This document shows positions 55,622-64,000 of a DNA stretch of 64,000 bases, piece after piece (within the stretch, counting starts at the first letter, position 1; each line of letters starts with the position of its first letter). A program made the position numbers and the translations under genes. The notes beneath the pieces are model-generated. The model saw only the letters and a list, made by a program, of their open reading frames with translations, was not told the origin of the DNA and did not search any database. Source of the stretch: Streptomyces sp. NBC_00513 (lineage in GTDB: Bacteria; Actinomycetota; Actinomycetes; Streptomycetales; Streptomycetaceae); the NCBI RefSeq assembly GCF_041431415.1, contig NZ_CP107845.1:5146001-5210000 (forward strand), in the 5' to 3' direction.

Positions 55622-58600
55622 GTGCAGAAGAAGCGGTCTCGGAAGAACGGCACCGCCAGCGCCGACGGCCCCGCCATCGCAGGACGTCGCGTCCGCGTGC
55701 GCCGCAGGCTGGTGATCGGTGTGGCCGTCGCCGGCCTCACGGTCCTGGTGGCCGGCGCACCCGCCGTCGTCTCCGCGACGAGAGAACTGAACGACTCCCA
55801 GCGGCTGGTCACGCTCGCCGAGCAGACCCGGGCCGCCCTCACCCTGGCGCACCTGATCGGCGACGAACGCGACGCCGTCATCGAGTACGTCGCCAAGGGC
55901 CGCCCCGCCTCCGGCAAGAGCGCCGTCCAGGAGCGCACCGCGCGCACGGACCGGCAGCTCGAAGAGGTCCGTGCGGAGGCCGACGAGGACCTGTCCGTCG
56001 CCCTCGGCCGGATCGGGGCCGTCCGCAGCGAGGCGCTCGACGGCAAGGGCGGCGCGCTCGCCGCGCACCAGGCCTACGCCGGCGTCATCGCGGACCTCAT
56101 GGCACCGGGCGACCGGCTCGTCGAACTGACCCCGCCCCGCGCGGAGGCCGCCCTGGTCACCACCCGGCCGCTGGCCCCGCTCGGACAGGCCGTGGAACAG
56201 GCCGGCGCCACCCGGGGCCTGCTGCTCGCGGCCCTGGGCGTCCCGCGCTCCGAGCAGGCCGTGAGCCTGGCGTCCGTGGACGAACTCACCGTCGCCGCCC
56301 AGCGCTCCCGGGTCCGGGAACAGGCCGCCCTCGACGACTTCTCGCGGACCGCGCGACCGGACGTACGGGAGACGCTCGCCGCCACCGTCACCGGCCCCGA
56401 GGTCAAGACCGCCGAGGAGTACCTCAAGCGGCTCACCGACCGGCCGACCCTGAACTCGACCGACCGCAAGGTCGACCGCGCCGCCGTGGGCGCCGCGCTC
56501 ACCGCCCGCGTCGACCGGATGCAGTCGGTCGAATCCACGCTGGCGAGCCGACGGGCCACCGCCCTCGCGACCCTGCGCGACGACGACGTGACCCGCCTCG
56601 AACTGCTGATCGCCTTCGTGGGCGTGCTGTTCCTGTTCGTGGTCGGCTTCTCGACGGCCGTCGCCCGCTCCCTGACCCGGCCCCTCTCGGTGCTCCGCCG
56701 GGGCGCCCAGCGACTGGCGACCCCGGAGGGCTCCGTCGAGCCGGTGCGCTTCACCGGCCGCAACGACGAGTTCGCCGAGGTCGTCAGCCACTTGAACGCG
56801 GTACGGGACCAGACGGTCTCCCTGCACACCCGGATCGCCGGACTCGACGCCGACCGGCGCCGCCTCATCGGCCGCAACGAGGCACTGACCTCCGGCCGCG
56901 AGGCCCTGGACGCCGAACTCAGGCAGCTGCGGGCCGGGCTGGAAGAGCACCGCCGCGTCATGTCGACGACGTCGGTGTCCCTGTCCCTGCGCACCCTGGG
57001 TCTCGTGGAGCGCCAACTGGCGGTCATCGAGGAGCTGGAGTCCAACGAGCAGGACCCGGACCGGCTCGCGACCCTGTTCAAGCTCGACCACCTCGCGACG
57101 GTGATGCGCCGTCACAACGAGAACCTGCTGGTCCTCGCCGGCCAGGAACACGGCCACGGACAGGCCCTGCCGGTGCCGCTGGTCGACGTGATGCGGGCCG
57201 CCGTCAGCGAGATCGAGCGCTACGAGCGCGTCGACCTCGCGGCGATGCCCTCGTACACGCAGGTCGCCGGGCACGCCGCCGACGACATCTCGCACGTCCT
57301 CGCGGAACTGCTGGAGAACGCGACGACCTTCTCGCCGCCGGACGTCAAGGTGAAGGTGTCCGGCAGACTGCTGGACACCGGCGAAGTGGTGCTGTCCGTG
57401 CTCGACGAGGGCATCGGAGTCACCGAGGACCGGATGGCGGCCCTCAACGCCCGACTGGCCACCCCCGAGGCGTACGACGAGGAACCCGAGTCGGAGCACG
57501 GCCTGGGGCTCGGCCTGTACGTGGCCGGCCGGCTCGCCGCCCGACACGGCGTCACCGCCGAACTGCGGGCGCCCCGGCACGGCGGGACCGAGGCCCTCGT
57601 GGTCGTCCCGGCGACACTGCTGCCGACCACGCCGCCCACCTCGCCGGTCCACTCCGTCGTCACGCCCGGCGCGTCCGGGCTGCGCCTGCCCGGCGCTGTC
57701 GCCGAGGCGAACGAGAACACGCTGATGTCCCAGCGGACGCCCCCGGCGGCGGACCCGGTCGTGGAGACCGCGGCCGAGCCCGCGCTCGAACCGGCGGGCG
57801 AACCGGCCGGGGATCCGGGGATCGCCGCCGACCTGGCCGCCGCGTTCGGCGACCCGTTCGGCGACCCGGTCGTGGACACGGACAGGGCGGCGGGCGCGGC
57901 GGCGGACGCCGAGTCCGGCAAGGGGACGGACCCGGTTCCGGGACCGCTCTCGGACCCGGAGGCCGAGCCGCTCGCCGAGACCGAGGCCGCCTTCGACGCG
58001 GAGTTCGAGGCCGAGGTCGAGGCCGAGTTCGAGGCCCGCGCGGACTCCGAGCCGCTTCCGACCGCCGACCAGGTGTTCATCGTCCCCGCGCGGGGGCCGC
58101 AGGAGCAGGCGTCCGCCGAAGAACCGGCCGCGCCGGCCGCGAGCGACGCCCCGGACGAGCCGAGCGACCCGGGCGACGCCACGGACGACGCCGCGGGCGA
58201 GACCGCGGACGACGCCCCGAACGAGGCCGCCGACGCGATCGACGCCCCGGCAGCCGTCCCGGATCCGCAGCCCGTGCTGTCCGCCGACGAGGAACTCCTC
58301 GCCCGGGTGGTGTCGGAGGCCGACGCGGAGGCCTTCGTGACCCCGGACGCCCAGTTGACCCCGGACGCACAGTCGCCCCCGGCCGAGCAGGCCTTCACGG
58401 TGCCCGCCCCCGAGGCCGCGGCACCGGGCGACACGGACCCCGCCCAGGGGCTGCCCCGCCGGACACGGCCCGACGCGGCACCGGGACTGCCCGTGCGGCC
58501 CGTCGCCGCGGCGTCCGATCCGCACCGGCGGGCCGAGGCCGAGGACCACTGGGTCCCGCGCCAGGCCGGCCACCCCGAAGACGTCCTGACCGACAAGGGA

Positions 58601-58825
58601 CTCCCCAAACGGACCCCGCGCAACGTGGCCACCGGAGGTCGCCCCGCCGACGCGCGCCCCGAACCGCGCCGGGTGGACGCCGACGAACTGCGCCGCAGGC
58701 TCGGCGGTTTCTACCAGGGGACCCAGGACGGCAGACGTGTCGTCGAGGCCGAGCTCGCGCAGGACCGCGGGCAGGACCGGGAACAGACCGACCAGGGGGA
58801 CACCGCACAGGAGGCACGCACATGA
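55622..58825 (+). CDS. cvnA: conservon sensor kinase-like protein CvnA with nitrate-sensing domain
   Basis: A 1067-residue membrane protein. Transmembrane segment 1 at about residues 30-52, an extracellular NIT (nitrate/nitrite sensing)-type helical domain to about 320, transmembrane segment 2 at about 320-342, a HAMP segment, a helical dimerisation region (FKLDHLATVMRRHNENLLVLAG), and a HATPase_c domain with ELLENATTFSPP and EHGLGLGLYVAGRLA. The last 400 residues are an unusual Ala/Asp/Glu/Pro-rich, low-complexity tail. It heads the cvnABCD operon; conservons couple a sensor to a Roadblock protein and a small GTPase. GTG 55622 is chosen; a TTG at 55610 is an alternative. Phosphotransfer has not been shown for most CvnA proteins. 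Confidence 0.9.
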   Translation: MQKKRSRKNGTASADGPAIAGRRVRVRRRLVIGVAVAGLTVLVAGAPAVVSATRELNDSQRLVTLAEQTRAALTLAHLIGDERDAVIEYVAKGRPASGKSAVQERTARTDRQLEEVRAEADEDLSVALGRIGAVRSEALDGKGGALAAHQAYAGVIADLMAPGDRLVELTPPRAEAALVTTRPLAPLGQAVEQAGATRGLLLAALGVPRSEQAVSLASVDELTVAAQRSRVREQAALDDFSRTARPDVRETLAATVTGPEVKTAEEYLKRLTDRPTLNSTDRKVDRAAVGAALTARVDRMQSVESTLASRRATALATLRDDDVTRLELLIAFVGVLFLFVVGFSTAVARSLTRPLSVLRRGAQRLATPEGSVEPVRFTGRNDEFAEVVSHLNAVRDQTVSLHTRIAGLDADRRRLIGRNEALTSGREALDAELRQLRAGLEEHRRVMSTTSVSLSLRTLGLVERQLAVIEELESNEQDPDRLATLFKLDHLATVMRRHNENLLVLAGQEHGHGQALPVPLVDVMRAAVSEIERYERVDLAAMPSYTQVAGHAADDISHVLAELLENATTFSPPDVKVKVSGRLLDTGEVVLSVLDEGIGVTEDRMAALNARLATPEAYDEEPESEHGLGLGLYVAGRLAARHGVTAELRAPRHGGTEALVVVPATLLPTTPPTSPVHSVVTPGASGLRLPGAVAEANENTLMSQRTPPAADPVVETAAEPALEPAGEPAGDPGIAADLAAAFGDPFGDPVVDTDRAAGAAADAESGKGTDPVPGPLSDPEAEPLAETEAAFDAEFEAEVEAEFEARADSEPLPTADQVFIVPARGPQEQASAEEPAAPAASDAPDEPSDPGDATDDAAGETADDAPNEAADAIDAPAAVPDPQPVLSADEELLARVVSEADAEAFVTPDAQLTPDAQSPPAEQAFTVPAPEAAAPGDTDPAQGLPRRTRPDAAPGLPVRPVAAASDPHRRAEAEDHWVPRQAGHPEDVLTDKGLPKRTPRNVATGGRPADARPEPRRVDADELRRRLGGFYQGTQDGRRVVEAELAQDRGQDREQTDQGDTAQEART

Positions 58826-59295
58826 CCGCGCCCAGTACGTACGGACTGAGCACCCAGGCCCGCAACCTGCAGTGGCTGCTGACCGACCTGGTCAAGGAGG
58901 TTCCCGGCGTCAACTCCGTCGCCGTCGTCTCCTCGGACGGGCTGCTGCTGCTCTCCTCCGAGCCGCCGGCGCAGTCCCCGCAGGACCGGCCCAAGGGCCC
59001 CCGAGGGGCCTCGGCCGACCTCGCCACCATCGTGTCCGGGCTCGGCAGCCTGACCACGGGCGCCGCCTCCCTCATGGACGGCGGCTCCGTGAAACAGACC
59101 ATGGTGGCGATGGAGCACGGTTCCGTCTTCGTCATGGTCATCAGCGACGGCTCGCTGCTCGGCGTGCACGCCACGCCCGACTGCGACATGAGCGTCGTGG
59201 CCTACCACATGGCCCTGTTCGTCGGCCGCGCCGGCCACGTACTGACCCCCGAAGTCCGCAGCGAGCTGCGCCAGTCGATGGAGAACACCCCGTGA
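58822..59295 (+). CDS. cvnB: Roadblock/LC7-domain protein CvnB
   Basis: A 157-residue Roadblock/LC7 protein (LQWLLTDLVKEVPGVNSVAV, SSDGLLLLSSE, FVMVISDGSLLGVHATP). It is a MglB-like regulator of the partner GTPase CvnD. ATG 58822 overlaps the cvnA stop (ATGA). Confidence 0.95.
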   Translation: MTAPSTYGLSTQARNLQWLLTDLVKEVPGVNSVAVVSSDGLLLLSSEPPAQSPQDRPKGPRGASADLATIVSGLGSLTTGAASLMDGGSVKQTMVAMEHGSVFVMVISDGSLLGVHATPDCDMSVVAYHMALFVGRAGHVLTPEVRSELRQSMENTP

Positions 59296-59675
59296 GGAGT
59301 CCGGCCTCCGACCGGCTGCCGATACGCGGCGCCGACCGCCGCCCCGCCCGCGTCCGCCCGTACTCGCTGACGGGCGGCCGGACCCGGTTCACGCAGGTCC
59401 TGCTGGTGGAGACCTTCGTCGCCGCCCTCGACAGCGGTCCGGTCGTCACGCCCGACCGGATGCCCGAGATGCCCGCCATAGTCGAGGTGTGCCGCCGCAT
59501 GCGGACGATCGCCGAGATAGCGGCGCTCCTGAAACTGCCGCTCGGTGTGGTCCGGGTCCTGGTCAGCGACCTCGCCGACCAGGGCCGGATACGCGTCTAC
59601 GGCACGGGACACGGCACCGGCCGTCCCGAACGCGCACTGCTCGAAAGGGTGCTCAGTGGTCTTCGCCGTCTCTGA
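59292..59675 (+). CDS. cvnC: DUF742 protein CvnC
   Basis: A 127-residue DUF742 protein with the family's VRPYSLTGGRT motif and the HTH-like segment IAEIAALLKLPLGVVRVLVSDL. GTG 59292 overlaps the cvnB stop (GTGA). Its role in the conservon is undefined. Confidence 0.93.
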   Translation: MRSPASDRLPIRGADRRPARVRPYSLTGGRTRFTQVLLVETFVAALDSGPVVTPDRMPEMPAIVEVCRRMRTIAEIAALLKLPLGVVRVLVSDLADQGRIRVYGTGHGTGRPERALLERVLSGLRRL

Positions 59676-60285
59676 CCGTCACATCGACGTCCCCCCTGAC
59701 GACGAGCCCGCCCAGTCCTGGCAGTACGACCGCTCGCGTGCGCCCGTGGCCGTCAAGGTGCTGGTCGCGGGTGGATTCGGCGTCGGCAAGACCACGTTCG
59801 TGTCCTCCCTCTCCGAGATCACCCCGCTGCGCACCGAGGCGGTGATGACGCAGGCCAGTGCGGCCACCGACGACCTGTCCGGGACCCCGGACAAGAGCAC
59901 CACCACCGTCGCGATGGACTTCGGCCGCGTCACGCTCGCCGACGACCTCGTCCTGTACGTGTACGGCACCCCGGGCCAGGAACGGTTCTGGTTCATGTGG
60001 GACGACCTGGTGCGCGGGGCCATCGGCGGCCTGGTGCTGGCCGACACCCGCCGGCTGCGCGACGCCTTCCCGGCCCTCGACTACTTCGAGAGCTGTGGCC
60101 TGCCGTACGCCGTCGCCGTCAACCACTTCGAGGGCTCCGCCTCCTACGAGGAGGAGGACGTGCGCGAGGCGCTCACCGTCCCGCCCCACGTACCGGTGGT
60201 GATCATGGATGCCCGGCGGCGGGCGACCGTCGTCGAATCGCTGCTGGCCCTGGTGGGTCACGCCCTCGACGCCACTCCCGAATAG
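59656..60285 (+). CDS. cvnD: small GTP-binding protein CvnD
   Basis: A 209-residue GTPase with G1 loop VAGGFGVGKTTFVSSLSE and G3-like YGTPGQERFWFMWDD; the G4 box reads VAVNHFEG. It is the output switch of the conservon. GTG 59656 lies within the end of cvnC (20-base overlap) and is preceded by AAAGGG. Confidence 0.95.
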   Translation: MVFAVSDRHIDVPPDDEPAQSWQYDRSRAPVAVKVLVAGGFGVGKTTFVSSLSEITPLRTEAVMTQASAATDDLSGTPDKSTTTVAMDFGRVTLADDLVLYVYGTPGQERFWFMWDDLVRGAIGGLVLADTRRLRDAFPALDYFESCGLPYAVAVNHFEGSASYEEEDVREALTVPPHVPVVIMDARRRATVVESLLALVGHALDATPE

Positions 60286-60329
60286 ATCCACCAGGTCAGG
60301 CGGCCTGACAGACCCGAATCGAGAACGTG

Positions 60330-61628
60330 ATGCGCAAGATACTCGTCGTGGGAGCCGGCCAGTCCGGTCTTCAGCTCGCCCTCGGACTCCAGTCCAAGGG
60401 GTACGAGGTCACCCTGATGTCCAACCGGACGGCGGACGAGATCCGCACCGGACGGGTCATGTCCACGCAGTGCATGTTCGACACGGCGCTCCAGCACGAG
60501 CGGGACCTCCAGCTCGACTTCTGGGCGCGGCAGGCGCCCAGGATCAAGGGTCTGGGCGTCTCGGTCGCCGCCCCGGACGGCAGCCGGGCCGTCGACTGGC
60601 TCGGCCGGCTCAAGGGGGACGCGCAGTCCGTCGACCAGCGCGTGAAGATGGCCGGCTGGCTGGACACCTTCGCGCAGCGCGGCGGGCAGTTGGTCGTGCA
60701 CGGGGCGTCCGTCGCCGACCTGGACTACTTCTCCCGCACCTACGACCTGGTCCTGGTCGCCGCCGGCAAGGGTGAGCTGGTGTCGATGTTCGGGCGGGAC
60801 GCGGCGCGTTCCCCCTACGACGCGCCGCAGCGCGCGCTCGCGGTCAGCTACGTGCACGGCCTGGGGCCCCGCCCCGAGCACCCGGAGACGGAGGCCGTGC
60901 GCTGCAACCTGGTTCCGGGCGTCGGCGAGCTGTTCGTCATGCCGACCCTCACGACGTCGGGCCGCGCGGACATCCTGTTCTGGGAAGGCGTCCCGGGCGG
61001 CCCGATCGACGCGTTCAAGGGCACGACGGATCCCTCCGCGCACCTGGCACTGACGCTGGAGCTCATGGAGAAGTTCACGCCGTGGGAGTACGCGCGGGCC
61101 ACGAAGGTGGAGCTGACCGACGCGGGCGCCACCCTCGCCGGCCGGTACGCGCCGGTGGTCCGCAACCCGATCGGCCGGCTGCCCGGCGGAGGGTTGGTGC
61201 TGGGCGTGGCGGACGTGGTCGTGGCGAACGACCCGATCACCGGGCAGGGCTCCAACTCGGCGGCCAAGTGCGCGGCCTCGTACCTCTCGTCGATCCTCAT
61301 GCACGGCGACAAGCCGTTCGACGAGGCGTGGATGAAGGCCACGTTCGACAAGTTCTGGTTCACGACCGGCAAGCCCGTCACCCAGTGGACCAACGCCATG
61401 CTGGGGGTCCCGCCGGAGCACGTGCTGAACCTGATCGGTGCGGCCGGGCAGCTCCAGCCGGTGGCGGATCGATTCGCCAACGGCTTCGACAACCCGGCCG
61501 ACTTCGACGCGTACTTCTACGACCCCGAGGACGCGGCCGACTACCTGGCCGAGGTCACGGCCACCGTGGCGGCGGTCTCCACGACCGCGGGAGCCCCCAC
61601 GACCGCGGGCGCCCCCTCCGCCGAATAG
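60330..61628 (+). CDS. styrene/indole monooxygenase-like FAD-dependent protein
   Basis: A 432-residue flavoprotein of the StyA-like two-component monooxygenase family: N-terminal ILVVGAGQSGLQLALGL (FAD dinucleotide-binding), and VVVANDPITGQGSNSAAKC near the C-terminus. No reductase partner gene is adjacent. It directly follows cvnD with a 41-base gap, so it may be co-expressed with the conservon. ATG 60330 is preferred to GTG 60327. The last 88 bases overlap a convergent gene. Confidence 0.87.
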   Translation: MRKILVVGAGQSGLQLALGLQSKGYEVTLMSNRTADEIRTGRVMSTQCMFDTALQHERDLQLDFWARQAPRIKGLGVSVAAPDGSRAVDWLGRLKGDAQSVDQRVKMAGWLDTFAQRGGQLVVHGASVADLDYFSRTYDLVLVAAGKGELVSMFGRDAARSPYDAPQRALAVSYVHGLGPRPEHPETEAVRCNLVPGVGELFVMPTLTTSGRADILFWEGVPGGPIDAFKGTTDPSAHLALTLELMEKFTPWEYARATKVELTDAGATLAGRYAPVVRNPIGRLPGGGLVLGVADVVVANDPITGQGSNSAAKCAASYLSSILMHGDKPFDEAWMKATFDKFWFTTGKPVTQWTNAMLGVPPEHVLNLIGAAGQLQPVADRFANGFDNPADFDAYFYDPEDAADYLAEVTATVAAVSTTAGAPTTAGAPSAE

Positions 61629-62752
61629 CCGCCGTCGTCCCCCGCCGCGGCCGACCCGGGCAGTCGCGGCGGGGTGTACGAGGCGAGCGGCGCCCCTCCC
61701 GCGTCCGGCCGAACGGCTCCGAGGACCGGATTCGCGGCGATCGGCGACACCTTGACGGTGGCTCCCGGACGGGGTGCCTGGATCACCTTCCCGTCCCCGA
61801 TGTACAGGGCCACGTGCGTGGCGGTGGGGAAGTACACCACCAGGTCCCCCGGACGGAGCCGGTCCAGGGGGACCCGGGGCAGCCGGGCCCACTGGTCCTG
61901 GCTGGTCCGGGGGATCGCCCGCCCGGCGTGTTCCCAGGCCCGGGAGGTCAGCCCCGAGCAGTCGAAGGACCCCGGCCCCTCCGCCCCCCAGACGTACGGC
62001 TTCCCGATCTGCGCGGCCGCGTACGTGAGGGCCTCCCCGCCGGCGGCCGTCGGCGTACGGGCGCTCACCGCCCCCGGGGTTCCGAGCCGGCCCGAATCCA
62101 CCAGCTCCCGTTGCGCCTCGGCGGTGTCCGCGGCCTCGCGGCCGTCGAGCTGCGCCAGTTGTTCCGCGCTCAGCGAGGCCAACAGCCGCTCGACCTCCTT
62201 GAGCCGGCCCGTCACCTCGTCCCGCTGCTTCTTCTGTTCGGCGGTCAGTGCCCGCTGGGCGTCGAGGGCCTTGCGGGCCGCGCCGGCCAGTGCCCCGGCC
62301 CGCTGCTCGCCCCGCTCCAGCCGCGCCAGTACACCCGCCGTCCGGGCTCCCTCGCGCGCGGCGAGCCGGCGCTGGTCGGCCGCGTTCTGGAAGTCCCCGA
62401 GGAGCAGCATGCGGACGTACGAGGGCACGCCGGCCCGCGAGCCCTGGTACTGCTCCCGGGCCAACCGGCCGGCGATGGCCCGCTCGGTCAGCAGCGCGGC
62501 CCTGGCCTTGGAGAACTCGGTGGTGGAGCGGCGTTCGTCGTCCTGGCGGGCCTTGAGGGCGACCTCGGTGGAGTTGTAGGCCTCGGCGGCCTGTTCGGCC
62601 TTCTGGTACAGGCCTTGGAGGCGGGTGAGCAGGACGCCGACGGGCTCCGCGGCCGGGGCGGCCGGCAGCGGTTCGGCGTGGGCGAGGGGCGGGGGACCGG
62701 CCGTCATGAGGACGGCGGCCACACAGGCGACACGGAGCAGTCGAATTGTCAT
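61541..62752 (-). CDS. secreted NlpC/P60 cell-wall hydrolase with coiled-coil domain
   Basis: A 403-residue secreted protein. Signal peptide 1-26 (ending AHA), a long coiled coil (about 40-215, rich in Ala/Glu/Arg/Gln), then an NlpC/P60 domain with catalytic Cys in PGSFDCSGLTSRAW and His in ATHVALYIGDG. It cleaves peptide stems of peptidoglycan, as RipA-like enzymes do. ATG 62752 follows GGAGGTGA. The C-terminal 45 residues are Ala/Gly/Val-rich and run antisense to the monooxygenase-like gene for 88 bases. Confidence 0.92.
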   Translation of the reverse strand: MTIRLLRVACVAAVLMTAGPPPLAHAEPLPAAPAAEPVGVLLTRLQGLYQKAEQAAEAYNSTEVALKARQDDERRSTTEFSKARAALLTERAIAGRLAREQYQGSRAGVPSYVRMLLLGDFQNAADQRRLAAREGARTAGVLARLERGEQRAGALAGAARKALDAQRALTAEQKKQRDEVTGRLKEVERLLASLSAEQLAQLDGREAADTAEAQRELVDSGRLGTPGAVSARTPTAAGGEALTYAAAQIGKPYVWGAEGPGSFDCSGLTSRAWEHAGRAIPRTSQDQWARLPRVPLDRLRPGDLVVYFPTATHVALYIGDGKVIQAPRPGATVKVSPIAANPVLGAVRPDAGGAPLASYTPPRLPGSAAAGDDGGYSAEGAPAVVGAPAVVETAATVAVTSAR

Positions 62753-62912
62753 GTAATCACCTCCGGGGCGGCCGATGGTGCCACGCCCGGTATGACGAAT
62801 CCTCCACGCGGGGCCGGCGGCGGGGCCCGGCCACCCGTCCGGCCCCACGCCGAAGCCCCTCTGCCCCTGATCCGGTTCCCGCCCCGACTCCGCGGCCCCG
62901 GTTCACGGTCCG

Positions 62913-63275
62913 TCAGAAACCGAGCAGGCGCGCCTTGGCCGTACTGAACTCCTCCGGGGTCAGCAATCCCTCGCGGGCGAGGGCGGCCAGTTGCGCCAGC
63001 TCCCGCACGAGCCCCTCGCCCGCGCCGGTCGACCCGTGCGGGGTCGGTTCCGCCGAGGCATCAGTGCCGGTGCCGGCGTCGGCACCGATGTCCGTGTCGG
63101 TTTCCGTGTCCGGGTCCGCGTACCGCGCGGCCGGCGAGACGGGGGCCGGGGGCCGCGCGGCGTTCCGTCCGGGGTCCGGGGTGCCCGAGGCCCGCGCCAG
63201 GAGGCCGCGGAGCAACGGTCGGCCCGGCGGCCGGTCGGCCCGGGCCGGCGCGGCCGCCACGGGTCTGATGAACAT
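62913..63275 (-). CDS. SHOCT-domain small protein
   Basis: A 120-residue protein with a Pro/Ala/Arg-rich N-terminus, an Asp/Thr-rich middle (DPDTETDTDIGADAG), and a C-terminal SHOCT domain (LVRELAQLAALAREGLLTPE ... LLGF). SHOCT domains are short oligomerisation modules. ATG 63275 overlaps the upstream stop (TGATG), so it is coupled to the DUF6325 gene. Confidence 0.85.
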   Translation of the reverse strand: MFIRPVAAAPARADRPPGRPLLRGLLARASGTPDPGRNAARPPAPVSPAARYADPDTETDTDIGADAGTGTDASAEPTPHGSTGAGEGLVRELAQLAALAREGLLTPEEFSTAKARLLGF

Positions 63276-63667
63276 CAGGCCACCACCCCCACCCGCTCGG
63301 CCGGAATCCGGACCGACCCCACGATCCGCCCACCCGCCGCCCGCACCGCCACGGCCGCGTCCTCGGCCCACACGTGCTCGACGACCAGCAGGAGCGCGCA
63401 ACTGCCGAGCTCCAGGAGCTCCGCCGCCTCGCGGACGTCCTCCGGGCCGATCAGCCGGGTCGCCTCCCGGTGCGCCAGCAGGCCCGCCAGCTCCACGAAC
63501 TCGTCGAACTCGGACGCCATGACCTCCCCGGACGCCGTCCGCGTGGCCACGAGACCGTCGATCAGCCGCACCACCCCGGCCTTGCGGAGCCCCATCACGG
63601 CCTCGACGGCCGGGACGCGCAACTGTTCCTCCGGAAAGGCCAGGACGATGAACTCCACAGGACCCAT
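63275..63667 (-). CDS. DUF6325-type conserved protein
   Basis: A 130-residue protein beginning MGPVEFIVLAFPEEQLRVPA, a start I recognise from the DUF6325 family, whose members are often paired with SHOCT-domain proteins as here. Function unknown. ATG 63667 is the family start; upstream in-frame codons add basic residues without similarity. Confidence 0.8.
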   Translation of the reverse strand: MGPVEFIVLAFPEEQLRVPAVEAVMGLRKAGVVRLIDGLVATRTASGEVMASEFDEFVELAGLLAHREATRLIGPEDVREAAELLELGSCALLLVVEHVWAEDAAVAVRAAGGRIVGSVRIPAERVGVVA

Positions 63668-63771
63668 GGGGCGAGACTCCCGATTCCGATGGTCCGACCG
63701 TTTGTGACGACTCTTCGGCACTCTATGACATAAACGGACATACGCCCCGCGCCCTTGCTACGTTTCCCCGT

Positions 63772-64000
63772 ATGACCGCTCTGACGGCGAAGGTTGCGGA
63801 GCCCGCCCCGCCCCCACCCCGCGGCGACCGCGCCGCCAAGCGTCGCGGCGTCGAGCTCGCGCTGCTCACCGGGGCGGTCCTGATCTCCGTACTCGGTCAC
63901 CTGCACGTCGGCCACGCGTCCACCGGCCGGCTCCCCGAGGGCTCCTCGCACTACGCGGCGGGGCTCTTCGGCGCCGCCCTGCTCGCGCACCTCGCCGTCC
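63772..64000 (+). CDS. RodA/FtsW/SpoVE-family protein, N-terminal part only
   Basis: The first 76 residues are inside the window: a Pro/Arg/Lys-rich N-terminus, then RRGVELALLTGAVLISVLGH (transmembrane segment 1) and a second hydrophobic segment beginning AAGLFGAALLAHLA. This matches the RodA/FtsW-like cell-wall polymerase paralogues of Streptomyces. A TACGTT hexamer ends seven bases before the ATG, suggesting a leaderless transcript. The frame is open to the right edge. Confidence 0.72.
   Translation, partial: MTALTAKVAEPAPPPPRGDRAAKRRGVELALLTGAVLISVLGHLHVGHASTGRLPEGSSHYAAGLFGAALLAHLAV

Noticed and set aside
55565..58573. 1002-codon minus-strand open frame across cvnA
   Set aside because: Gly/Arg/His/Val-rich with no motif, antisense to the conserved sensor gene.

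Overview
The window is a high-GC (about 72%) actinobacterial chromosome segment, almost certainly Streptomyces. The evidence is gene content: a WblE-type WhiB protein, a SigB-like sigma factor with its anti-sigma kinase, nickel superoxide dismutase with its maturation protease, snapalysin with a divergent LysR regulator, a four-gene conservon, and a multifunctional 2-oxoglutarate dehydrogenase. GTG/TTG starts, 4-base start/stop overlaps and long perfect-stem terminators are common. Much of the order matches what I recall of the S. coelicolor core around sigH, sodN, lon and a RodA/FtsW gene, so most of the window is core chromosome with accessory inserts. I see no insertion sequences, CRISPR arrays, tRNAs or rRNAs.

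Layout. 1-4.7 kb: end of a PdtaS-like kinase, wblE, a lipid kinase, and the anti-sigma/sigma pair rsbW-sigH, whose sigma frame stays open across the whole rsbW gene. 4.7-10 kb: cation/proton antiporter, PLP desulfhydrase/deaminase-like enzyme, amidase, and the nitric-oxide module hmp-nsrR with two 23-bp NsrR boxes. 10.1-12.8 kb: a family 2B encapsulin shell gene with a cyclic-nucleotide-binding domain, followed by a polyprenyl diphosphate synthase as probable cargo, closed by a 101-nt nested palindrome. 12.8-20.1 kb: small regulator/enzyme pairs (GNAT, RibD-like reductase behind an orphan operator, snpA/snpR, DUF4097-PadR, a Clp_N/HTH pair under a dyad-covered promoter, and a dehydrogenase). 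20.5-25 kb: NAD malic enzyme and a polar amino acid ABC importer. 25-27.8 kb: methyltransferase, CGNR protein, sodX/sodN and DUF6104.

27.9-40.3 kb is the most striking region. It is a seven-gene co-directional island: trypsin-like VMAP protein, MoxR AAA+ ATPase, vWA protein, FxSxx-type ribosomal peptide precursor, radical SAM/SPASM maturase FxsB, HExxH peptide-modifying protein, and a TIR-NB-ARC-TPR protein. It combines a predicted NTP-dependent biological-conflict (vWA-MoxR-VMAP) core with a RiPP cassette. The peptide here ends in FDSGIT, one residue longer than the family motif.

40.4-64 kb returns to core functions: the 2-oxoglutarate dehydrogenase, an OmpR-type two-component system, a spermidine-synthase-like protein, a lipoprotein, a GT39-like membrane glycosyltransferase, a sulfurtransferase, a DUF4097 lipoprotein, Lon with an HspR-type HAIR element, a MarR regulator, a PP2C-like protein, conservon cvnABCD with a flavin monooxygenase-like gene, an NlpC/P60 hydrolase, two small conserved proteins, and the start of a RodA/FtsW-type gene cut by the window edge.
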